A stretch of DNA of 64,000 nucleotides from Papaver somniferum (Eukaryota; Streptophyta; Magnoliopsida; Ranunculales; Papaveraceae): contig NC_039358.1 in the NCBI RefSeq assembly GCF_003573695.1, positions 235,055,560 through 235,119,559 on the forward strand. Reading direction: 5' to 3'. Positions within the stretch are counted from its first letter, which is position 1. The number at the start of each line of letters is the position of its first letter. Of this stretch, positions 24,400 to 37,902 are shown in pieces. The notes under the pieces were generated by a model. It had not been told where the DNA came from. It saw only the letters and a list, made by a program, of their open reading frames with translations, and did not search any database. Both the position numbers and the translations under genes were made by a program.

Positions 24400-24545
24400 C
24401 ATCAAATGGAAAACCACTCTTAACAAATTCATAAATCCGGTGAACGATTCAACGCTAACGGATCAGTAGAGAGCAAGGAAAAGGAAACAAATATTGAGCG
24501 GGAAGACTGTAGATCTTGCATGCAGCTGCCTGAAAGAATGTTGGT
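24147..24545 (+). pseudogene. ORTHRUS/VIM-type methylcytosine-binding E3 ligase relic: PHD, linker, start of RING
   Basis: Plus strand: CGTPWHVSCLCAPPKLL then LTLKWDCSGC matches the VIM PHD finger, where the family has TCVTPWHVSCL and a W-x-C-P-x-C end. Then comes the linker SDGPLSSPGGESSSSTKNKLV. In a shifted frame, STLTDQ-stop-RARKRKQILSGK corresponds to the KARKRQ-LLSGK segment. After a further shift DCRSCMQLPERM matches the first cysteines of the VIM RING (C-x2-CMQLPER). A GTGAG donor-like site follows at 24544. SRA and the second RING are not recognisable. VIM proteins bind hemimethylated CpG and are needed to maintain CG methylation. At least three lesions make this copy dead. Confidence 0.82.
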
Positions 24546-25120
24546 GAGATTATATTGGGATCAAACCTGTGACCTCACGGTTGGATTTTCATTTACGGCT
24601 ACGGTGAACACTTGTGTTTCGCTTGAATTTAAAGTTTCTGTACACATATATGTGGTATAGAATCATGCATATGTTCATGATACAACAACAAGGAAAGACG
24701 AAAAACAATGTGAATTGGGATCGCCAACAGAGAACCTTTAACTCTGAGATAGAATGGTGAAAAGGAATTTTAGCGTTGGAAACTTTTGTTTTTGCTTGAT
24801 CGAGAAAATAATTATACCGTGTTAGAAAAGAAGAATATATACAAATCGTCTACCAGTGCCAAAGGGAGAGAAAAACAAATACATTGCATATATCCAAACA
24901 TACACGTAAAGATGTACAGTATCTTTAGTTTTTATTTGACAGGGAACAGTATCTTTAGTACAAGGTAAAGATATGAGAAATTAAATTTGTTCCACCAATT
25001 TAATTACCGGAATCAGTCCTTATATTTTTATTCTCATATCTCATACTTTTAGTATTGTTTTTAATGATCCGAGGCAAATCGTTCGATCCAAATTTTACCT
25101 TTTTAGTCATTTGTTTTTTC

Positions 25121-25519
25121 TTCTTTTGATTAGATTTTACCTTTTTAGGCTTTGGTACAAATATAGATTTTGGATTTCAATTGAATTTTTGGATCAGGAA
25201 TTACATTTTTTGAAGCAGAACTAAAGGTTTCCACGAATGACTCTTGAACATTGAGACTTGAAACTCAGTCCAGCCTTCAAAACAAGAAAGCTAACTAACA
25301 AGTAATCTGCAGCATATTCATGCTGAACTTACATGGAAGAAAATGGAGGCCCTATTTAAACTCATCTTATGAAGTCATCCCAGCTGCTTACAGGATGTTG
25401 GCACAAACTGGAGTGTTAAGACAAAACCGGGATAACATCTTATGACACCTCTTCCTTCACAAAAGATCTGATAGACATCACCATGGCTACCAACAGACTT
25501 GGAGAAAGATACAGAATTT
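25121..25519. other. Spacer between copy B and the malic enzyme relic
   Basis: AT-rich, no coding similarity recognised. It probably includes the old 3' UTR of the malic enzyme on minus. Confidence 0.4.
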
Positions 25520-29240
<3,721 letters not shown>

Positions 29241-29830
29241 TCAGTCATTCAAAATAACAATATCCGGTTATCTTTTCTTGTCCCCAAAATGAAGCAAATA
29301 TCAAAGACAATGAGTCAATGACTAAATCAATATCTTAGCATCTTCTTAAACCAACTACCCATATTCAAGTTTCCATTGGGAACTAAACAAGGTACTATTG
29401 TTACTACTAAACTACACTATCAAATTACAAGATTAAGTGAGATTTTACCTGCAGATCCATCCAACTTGCCTAACAACCCAGTGCAGTGAGTTTAGTGTCT
29501 CATCGCTAAAGTTGGCAAGTTCTTGTTATAAGAAGTAGTCCAACCTAGGTAGAAACAGCACTAGCAGTACCATTATAGTTTTGGTAACCATTTCAATGTT
29601 GGGTTTTTTCCAGACATCACCTAAACTACTCATTCCTGATACTTCCCAAGCTCACCACCATGACTAACGAAAATTCAATTATTCCTTAAAAAAACAAAAA
29701 TTCAATTTTTTGCACAAATTAATAACAACCACATTTAAATTTCCAATTTCTCAACACAAAACAATCAAATCACCTAAAATTTCAAGAAAACATCAAATTC
29801 AGAGACAGGAAAAAGGAAAATTACACAAAC

Positions 29831-29869
29831 CTTAACATCCTGGGCTGTTGGTGGTGTTTAATCTGCCAT
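29831..29869 (-). pseudogene. OEP37 exon 1 relic, 13 codons, in-frame internal deletion
   Basis: Minus strand reads ATG GCA GAT TAA, then codons ending AQDVK before a GTTTGTG donor identical in place to that of the intact gene (MVDST..SQDVK). The deletion between the two ends is 366 bp, a multiple of three. The fourth codon is a stop (TCA to TAA), so no OEP37 start is made. Confidence 0.8.
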
Positions 29870-30026
29870 TGTTAGGGTTTGGTTCTGGTCTGTTTCTCTC
29901 TTTCTGAGTGAGAGAGTGAGGATTGAAAGAGAAGACTAAAGAGATATTGAGGCGGAATTATTGAGGTGGTGTTTAGTAGAGAGATACTGGAGACAAAAAA
30001 AAATATTGCAGAAAAAAAAGAATATA

Positions 30027-30100
30027 TGGCCCATGCAGGTCTCGAACCTGCGACCTTCGCGTTATTAGCACGACGCTCTAACCAACTGAGCTAATGGGCA
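30027..30100 (-). tRNA. trnI-AAU: tRNA-Ile (AAU), second copy with a broken first acceptor pair
   Basis: Nearly identical to 2431-2504. Base 1 is T instead of G, so the 1-72 pair is lost, and there is one C to T change in the D loop. The anticodon loop CTAATAA and both Pol III boxes are intact. A T8 run on minus at 30012-30019 can terminate it. It could be active but may be poorly processed. Confidence 0.85.
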
Positions 30101-30130
30101 AATTTGTTTATCATACAATACACAAATTCA

Positions 30131-31779
30131 AACGATTTTTTGGGGACCATGGTTTTTTTTTTGGACTATGGTTTTATTTTGGATAAAGGCATTAGAAGTA
30201 ATTCTAGGTCACCCCATATCTAGTTATTTATTTAATACCTAATCTACCCTCTTAATTAATTTTAGGTTATGATTAGTGAATGATTTAGTTAAAAACAATT
30301 AGTGAGATTAAATTAAAAGATGGGTTTATTATTAGTTGAGTAGAATTATTGAGAGAGTAGAGTTAGAGAAGATGAAGGAGAAAAACATGGAAAATAGATT
30401 TTTTTTCCAATTCACTAAGTTTGAGTATTCAAATGATGAAAACTCATCTGATTCTTCATCTCCATCCTCTCCTAGAATATTTGTTAATCTTCAAAATGAT
30501 CCGGATTTGGACTGGATTTTGAACAATTCGGTTACTTTATATGAAGAACAAGTAATCGAACTCATTTGAAGCTGTAGTTCGGTTGCCCCGTGAGATGAAC
30601 AAGTAACCAAACTCATCTGAAAGTGTAGTTCGGTTACTTGTTCCAAACACGCAGGTTACCGAACTCTCTAATAATAGAATTTCTAGGAGTTACAGCGTTA
30701 TGTTTGGTTGGTTCTCAACTAACCGAACTTTGGTGTACAAAGTTCGGTTGGTTCGCAAACTGCATGCACTTTTGATCTAACCGAACTTTACGTAATATAA
30801 GAGTATATAAGTTTACAAAGTTCGGTTCTTTCGCAAACTTGAACCTAACAGCTAACCAACCGAACTTTGAGTTCGGTTTCTGCGACAAAATTGGGAAGTT
30901 ACCGAACTTAACAAACAAAAAAAATGTGAAGTTCCAGCGTCTATTGGCTAAGTTCGGTTACTTTGTAGTTTAAATTTTTTTTGCGAAAAAACCGAACTCT
31001 ATTGGCTAAGTTCGGTTTTTTTGGAACTCAACATAGTGGCCACAACAACACAGTTCGGTTAGACTGGATTTGTTTTTTTTTTTTGGTTCTAAGGGTGGAG
31101 TTCGGTTACTTTGTAGTTTTAAAATTTTTTGCGAAACAACTGAACAGAGAGTTCGGTGACTTAGTTTTAAATCCAATAGAACCAAACTGTTCTTCGTGTT
31201 CTTCATTTTCAAGAAGTTCGGTTAGTAAACTAGGGTTTTTTGGAAAATCGGCTTAATCGAACATGGCTCTGTAACTCCTATTAAAACCCTATTTTGATGA
31301 TTTCTATTCGGTTGAAGCAATCAAAATCAAATTAAAGTGAAGGGTTTGTTGGAAAATACATTCGGAGTGGTCCCATGGCAGAATCAGGCTGCGGTTGGCG
31401 TCTTTTATACTCGATAAAATTATCATGTAACAGAACTTAATGGTGATTGCATCGATGTTGTTACATTTCTTAAATAGGCGGTGGTGGTGGTGGTGGGAGG
31501 AGGTGGTGGTGGTAATCGGTGGTGGTGGACGGTGCTGGTGGTGGTGGTAATCGGTGGTTGGTGGTGGTGATAATCGGAGGTGGTGGTGGTGGTAATCGGC
31601 GGTGGTGGGCGGTGGTGGTGAGAGGAGGTGGTGATTATATATATATATATAGATGGTTATTAGGTTGGTTTTAAATTAAATTAGATTAAGGGTAGGTTAG
31701 TCATTTCAACGTTTTAGGACACCCCTTATCACTATAGGGAAGGTGGCCTAATAAAATCATGGTCCCTAGAGAATCATTT
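30131..31779. mobile_element. Non-autonomous DNA element packed with GTTCGGTT/AACCGAAC motifs, copy 1
   Basis: The ends are inverted: AACGATTTTTTGGGGACCATG at the left, and the complement of AATGATTCTCTAGGGACCATG at the right. Between 30570 and 31220 the octamer GTTCGGTT or its complement (or one-base variants) occurs at least 16 times in both orientations. A GGT-rich microsatellite occupies 31478-31640. No transposase is present. ORFs such as 30981-31256 are by-products of the motif array. No convincing target duplication was seen, so the superfamily is open. Confidence 0.75.
31478..31640 (+). repeat. (GGT)n-rich microsatellite
   Basis: Long runs of GGT interrupted by AATCGGTGG and GGAGG, inside copy 1 of the GTTCGGTT element and absent from copy 2. 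Confidence 0.9.
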
Positions 31780-33290
31780 GTAGATTCCTAGCTTCATTTT
31801 CAAACATAAGAATCGAGGAGCCCAGTCATACGGTTAGAACCCAATGGTATGACACATTGAGTCGCAAATCCACCTTTCTCGGCATCTTCATTCAGGATCA
31901 CAGATTAGATCACCTAGTAGATTTTGAGTCGCATCCCATGACAATTTTCTATCAATCATGGGTAACAATCTCATTAACAGTCACTGATTAACTTTTCGAT
32001 CACAGCCTAAATTTTGGAGTGAGAGTCAGATTTTAGGTCACGAAACATTTAGTTATGACGTATGTTTTGGATCGTGAGGTAGATTTTAAATTGTAATACA
32101 TTTATTTTGGATCGTGAGGTAGATTTTAATGTGGTATCATTTTGTTTGGGGTGTACCAAATTGCATATAAGAGAAAATATATTTTGGTGGGGAATCGGTA
32201 CACCCTCGAGCAGATTAGTACCCCATTATCAGCCATGTTTATCATGTCATGACCTTCATTACACAAATTTTAAGTCATGAATTCCATTCTGGGCCACAAA
32301 AGAATTTACTATGAGTTACTGAACAAATTTTGGCCCACCAACCATTTTTGGGTGCTTATGTAAATTTCTGAGTCACTACACAAGACACAGGTTTTTGGGC
32401 ACAGTGAAGATTTTGAGGCGGATGCAAATGAAATGTCCTTGTCATTGACGACTCAAATTTTTACAGACTTGCTTCAAATTACATGTTATATCTTGGCTAT
32501 GATAATGAGATGGACTTTGTTTACAATAGCAGATGTTTAGTGATGTACGATATTTTTTCTTTTTTTTTACTGGATATGGATGAGCATTATATGCCCGTTT
32601 CTTCAACTTTCAATAGTAATCAAAGAAGTTTTTTCTGTTTTTGTCTTCTCATATTCCCTCTTCTTCGATCAGAACCATCGCAACCAATACATCAACTTCC
32701 ATTCTATTTTAAACCTTGAATACTTGATCATCAGAGCTAGGTAATAATTATCTATCCTAACTTTGTGAAATATATCATGAAAATTTTAATACATGATAAA
32801 CTTGTGTAAACATAAATCTGCAAAACCAAACAAGTTTGGTAAACCACTACCACCAATGTGATGATGATGATGAATTGTTTGCTTCTCCTTTAAAATTCTA
32901 CCAAAACCCATACATTTTTCACCAATTTGATCAGTACCCAATTATTGTGTAACAAAACCAATGGGTACTTACGCATTGTTTGACTAAATTAATCAGTAGC
33001 CAATCAGTATTTCAGGAAATTAGTTGGTACTCAAATATTTTCCGCCTGAGTACAAGAGCAAGATCACCACCAAAAGAAAATAATCTTACTTTTCATCGTA
33101 AACCTTGCAAAGATTGATAGTATTCATAAGAAAATTAAAATCGCATCCATACTCCGATAATCCCTAAACTTTGTTAATGAGTCACGCATTCGTGGAACAT
33201 GTTATTGAGGGATTTTTGAAAATTTTAGTAGGAACCCGTCGTTCATGGCAGTCATCTTCATCTGAAAATTTGAGGAACTATTCTTCCTGT
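31780..33290. other. Gene-poor stretch with motif-rich repeat DNA
   Basis: 31900-32420 repeats phrases such as AGATTTTGAGTC, GATCGTGAGGTAGATTTTA (twice, about 32073 and 32107) and TTTTGGGCC, resembling 2640-3000 and the start of copy B. No gene was recognised to 33290. Confidence 0.45.
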
Positions 33291-33349
33291 AATTTACACG
33301 GTAGCTAAAACACCGGCGAAAGAAAAAGTCCACAACCAAAAAAAGGGAA

Positions 33350-33690
33350 GATAACTCCGGTTAACATAAGAGTTTGTTGACAACAAAAATATCCAAATGT
33401 CTGGCTTACATGCTGCTAGATCAAAATATTTTCCTAAGTTATGGAGCCGTCCCAGTGATTGTACCTGGAGTAACTGGAGTGCGTACATATGTTATTGGAT
33501 AGTTTCGAACATATTCATGGAATTGCACTTTGTGAAGCCGAAGACCTTAATCCATCTCTTTATCAAGCTGAAATGTCCGGCCCTTCACCTAAAAAATTAG
33601 ATGAGATAAGATGTTTACATACCATTGATACCACCGTGGGTGGATCGCGAAAAAAAATCAATGGAGTTACGACTAGTACATAAGAAAATA
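33350..33690 (+). pseudogene. Class I glutamine amidotransferase-like (GAT1 family) gene relic
   Basis: Plus strand from 33440: YGAVPVIVPGVTGV, then after a one-base frame change at about 33484 LLDSFEHIHGIALCEAEDLN, PSLYQAEMSG, PSPKKLDEIRCLHTIDTTV. This corresponds to the N-terminal third of the plant GAT1-type proteins (YGAVPVIVPRVTGVH, LDSFEPIHGVLLCEGED, SPEE-EEI) that precede the catalytic Cys segment. The upstream part (33350-33430) has EFVDN and stops. The catalytic region is not present. The parent gene is probably a gamma-glutamyl hydrolase/amidotransferase-like enzyme of unknown substrate. Confidence 0.75.
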
Positions 33691-33729
33691 AAAGAGAAAA
33701 TTCATCTCAATAGAAACCAAACCTATCCT

Positions 33730-34226
33730 AGTTCCATGCCATATGGAAATAAACATTTGGGACTTAATGAATAGCATACCTTAAATTCTTGAACATGCTA
33801 CCTTTTCCGTAGCCTATCTCCATAGTAAGTGGTTATCAAGGAAACCTTGAAATTATTTATGACCCACCAGTTAAGAACTGACGAACATTGTTTCACTGTT
33901 ATTTTAGTCCACTCCAACATCCTAAAACAAATCGATTAAATTGTAAACATATCCTTTGAAAGCAAAATGAATAAAAAATATCACACTCACAAACGAGAAG
34001 TTAACCTAAAATAGTTTTTGGGTTTTTGTTTGGGGTTTGGTTGTGGCTATAAATATATATGAGGTTCCCCACTTTATAAGATAGGGTGTAGAATGGGATG
34101 ACATAAAAGTGTGGCAAAAACCAGATGAAGTAGGTTAGTCATCAAAAACATACGGGAACATCATGAAAATATTTGGGCATACCTAGTTTTATACTGAGTA
34201 GTTTAAGATGCAAAACTATAACAGTA
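33730..34226 (+). repeat. Copy C of the VIM-derived unit, promoter-like part (continues 43740-44420)
   Basis: Aligned with 3280-3690 and 23020-23370: TTCACTGTTATTTTAGTCC, GGCTATAAATATATATGAGG, GGATGACATAAAAG, TTAGTCATCAAAAA, ATCATGAA. It is the most diverged copy. The Mutator-like element inserted 36 bp after the equivalent of the Copia site. Confidence 0.55.
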
Positions 34227-35440
34227 GTTTAACAACTTCGCGTTTATAGGGGCCACTCAAAAGGAATTAGGGGTCAAGATTTTATACCAGCCAAGGGCAC
34301 TAGTTAAAGGATACCCTATAGGATATTGAAGTTACCTAAATGCCCTTTCAGTAATAAAACCTAAAAACTTAAAAACCTTTTATTTTCATTTCAAAATCAG
34401 TTTCACTTCTTCTTCTCCTCCTCTCTACTCCCGAATGTGGATGAAAAAAATATCACGAATGTGTCAATTCAACTCATCGTCGTCGTGAATCGTAAAATCA
34501 AAACACCATTGATTCGTTTTTTCAACGATGTCTACAAAAGATAAATCCCTAGGACCTAGAACTAAAAACGTTCCTCGCGGTATCGATCCAAATATTGGAA
34601 TTCTCGCAAGAAATAAAGAAATTGTTGCTGAAAATGACGAAGAACGCGATGAACAAGACGTTGAGGATGTAATTGGCGGCGACAAATCTGATAGTCAAAC
34701 ATTCCGGCAACTTCAAATGGCCCCAATTAGGTAAGATTTCGTCAATTTCTGGGTTTATATCGCTTTAAATCGACGAATCGCGATTTTTTTTTAGGGTTTT
34801 CTGAAAATTACCAGATTCGGGAGATATTTATGTCTCTTAAACTTCCGAATATAGTCGTGTTCTTCATTTCTGAAGAACATCGACAGTATTCGGGATATAG
34901 TTGTATAGGTTTACTCCCGAATACGTTAGGTCATTTCTTCCTGTAACTTTAGATGGCCATATTCGGAGGTTATGATTCATTTTTACTTCCGAATATATTG
35001 ATGTTAGGACATAGTATTCGGATATTCATCTACTACCGAATATATATACATGATGAAAAATTCTGAAAACTATGATTTAGGAAAAATCCCATTTTGGGGC
35101 CAGTATTTATTCGGAAGGAACTATATTGTGTCATACTTCCGATTATACAAGATGAAAAAAATATAGTTTCTGAACTCCAATTGATGAATATTCGTTAGCA
35201 CATATATTTACTTATCTTCCGATTTTTTTGTATTCGGCTGTTATTTGTGTACTTTGTCTTCCGATTGTTTAGTTTGTAAACATTGTTCCTTTTTTTGTTG
35301 TTTAGACAAAGTCGAGCTAAGCAAGCCCCAAAACCAGGTGACTTAGGGCCTCGTTGAGAAGGGAGTAAGAAAGTGACAGCTAGTGCTAGGAGGGAAAGGA
35401 GTGCCAAGGCTAATTCAAGTGCTCAACAAAGTGTAGAACC

Positions 35441-35584
35441 CAAGGCAGTGAACAAGGTGTGCAACCAAGTGCTCAACAAGCCACTCAACAAGATGTAGAA
35501 CCAACTGGTCCACAAGGCAGTGAACAAGCTGTGCAACCAAGTGCTCAACAAGCCACTCAACAAGGTGTATAAGCAACTGGTCCA
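35441..35584 (+). repeat. 72-bp in-frame tandem repeat in PMD exon 2
   Basis: Two 72-bp units (35441 and 35513) encode GSEQ(G/A)VQPSAQQATQQ. A partial unit precedes them. The 24-codon period suggests it was coding when it expanded. Confidence 0.9.
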
Positions 35585-36754
35585 CAAGTTAAATCCCACC
35601 ATGAAATTGAACCAATTGATCAAGTGCCAACAATACAAGAAGAAGGTCAACCAAGTGGTACCCAAAAATCCAAAAAAAAACAACAAAGGAGAAGCAGGTG
35701 AAAAAAGGATATTGCTAAGAAAGGAAAACATCTTGTCCCTGAGCATTTGAAGGTGAAGAATATTCCAGCAGTCAAAATCCTTGGGCTACCGGCGGATGGA
35801 GGAAAATTGCTCTTTGGATACAAAGACTCCTAGGCCAAAGAAATATACGAAACCGAGGTAATAATAATTGTATCGTATTTGTTCTATCGTAATAGTTGTC
35901 TTAAGAGTTTTTGTATTTACTTTAAACATTTTTCGTGTGTTTAATAATATCATCAAGATGCGGTTCGTCTACTCAAACCCACCGCCGCACCAACAAAAAT
36001 GCTTGATTGGCCTTTATCCGGTGAATGTGAAAGTTTCAAGACTATTATAGCCAACTCGGGGTTAGCTGCTGCTGCCGAGAATTCATATTTGGAACATGAT
36101 TGTGTGGCTATATCTGCATTTGTGGAGAGATTGTATCCTGAGACCGACACCTTTCATATGCCATTTGGGGAGATGGCGGTTACCCCTGATGATGTTCTAC
36201 AGATTCTTAACCTCCCTGACCAAAGCACAACTGTGAAGTTCAACTGTATAAAGAAATTATCTTGGGAACAACTTTATGCTCTAACTAGAAAGTGCTTAGC
36301 TTGGGATGAAGAAACATCAAGAGAAGAGTTCATGAGGCATGCATGTTACAGAACTAGACAGATCAACATTAGCGTTTTGATGGATATGTACCGAGGCACC
36401 TTGGATAAAGAAAAGAAAGGAACGTTAACCCTTGAGCAAGTGAACCACGCTTCCACCGCATATCTCCTTTGTGTATTGGGATATGTCATTTTCCCTAATA
36501 CTTCTGGCAACCGGATCGACGCCAACCTTATACAACTTTTGGATCCTCTCCATGAAGTCGGTGACTATTCTTGGGGAACGTCATGCCTAGCATTCTTGAT
36601 GGATGAGTTGTGAAAGGCGTCGAGGCGAGGAACTAGCCAAGTTGCCGGGAACGTGGCTCTCTTGCAGGTTTTTTTTATATATCTATCAGTCCATCTATAG
36701 TAGTTATTCGGTAGACAGTACATATGATGCATATTCTAAACTCTAAATTATACA

Positions 36755-37260
36755 TATTCGGTAGGAATAACATATTTTTAGCTTCCGAATATAGTTTATT
36801 CGGAAACAAGTAACTTAGTTTTATTTCCGAATATTTACAATCGTGACTTAATGTTCAGATTTTATTACCGAATATATAGGCCAAAGAAGTTGAGTTTACT
36901 GAACTCTAAATGATGCCTATTCGGTAGGAATATGCATATTTTTTGTTACCGAATATAGTTTATTCGGAAACAAATATCTTAGTTTTATTTCCGAATATTT
37001 ATAATCGTGACTTAATGTTCATATTTTATTACCGAATATATAGGCCAAAGAAGTTGAGTTTACTGAACTCTAAATGATGCATATTCGGTAGGAATAACAT
37101 ATTTTTAACCGCCGAATATATTTTATTCGAAAAAAAATAACATAGTTTTATTTCCGATTATTTATAATCGCGACTTAATGTTCAGATTTTATTACCGAAT
37201 ATATAGGCCAAAGAACTTGAGTTTACTGAACTCCAAATGATTTATATTCAGTGATTTTTA
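36755..37260 (+). repeat. ~164-bp tandem repeats in the PMD intron
   Basis: Three units begin TATTCGGTAGGAAT at 36755, 36918 and 37082; a degenerate fourth begins near 37244. Each unit contains several ATTCGG and CCGAAT inverted pairs. Confidence 0.9.
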
Positions 37261-37902
37261 CATATAGTTATCCTCCGAATATGTTGTATTTGTTGATCAC
37301 TTATTTCCGAATATGTGTATTCGGTTTAAATATATGTACTTTTACTTCCGAATGTTTAGAATCCATTTCCTAATAGTTGTTTTCTTATCTATAAAGGCAT
37401 GGATCTATGACCACTTCCCCATCCTGAACTTGGCCGGAGAGAACCCGGAGTGGCGCCAAGGTAATCCTAGAGGAATACAATATATCTTCCAAGACAACCG
37501 TTCTCATTCAAAAGAGCAGCAGTTGGTTCGCATGAGGGAGATTTTGGACCAAATGAAGGTCTCGGACGTATGCTTTGATCCATACAAGGAAGATCGATCT
37601 AAAGGGCATATAAGAGTTCGGTCGGACTTGTCCCTTTATTTTGGACCGTTGTGGCACCCCACAGGATATGTGATGTACAACCCCTCTAGGGTGATGCGAC
37701 AACTCGGGTATATACAACATCACCCAATGGATGAGATGAAGGATTACTACAAATTGGAGTTGGAAAAATGCTCTTCTAGTGGTGACAATCTCACTATAGT
37801 TTACTCAGGCCCACCTACTGTTTTTGATAACTGGGATAAGAGGTCTGCGTTCATTATCAACACTGGTAGACTTGTCACCCTAGGTGATGAAACTTCTCCA
37901 GG

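Larger units (their letters stand above)
22650..25120 (+). repeat. Copy B of the triplicated VIM-derived unit, without a retrotransposon insertion
   Basis: The least interrupted copy. It has the promoter-like part (22650-23370, TATA-like GACTATAAATACACG near 23229), a middle part (23371-23960), the VIM coding relics (23889-24545) and the 3' part (24546-25120). It retains the empty Copia site CATGCCATAAA at 23366. The 170 bp between copies A and B (22480-22650) hold nothing recognisable. Confidence 0.65.
29610..30110 (-). repeat. Second copy of the OEP37 5' end plus tRNA-Ile segment
   Basis: Matches 1640-2504 in the same orientation, from ACATCACCTAAACTACTCATTCC through intron 1, the 5' UTR (GTTAGGGTTTGGTTCTG) and the tRNA. 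It lacks about 366 bp of exon 1. It lies immediately upstream of the malic enzyme relic. Confidence 0.9.

Noticed and set aside
30981..31256. 91-codon ORF also found at 53076-53327
   Set aside because: Similarity between copies reflects the shared transposon; the frame is a translation of the GTTCGGTT array, with no protein-like character.
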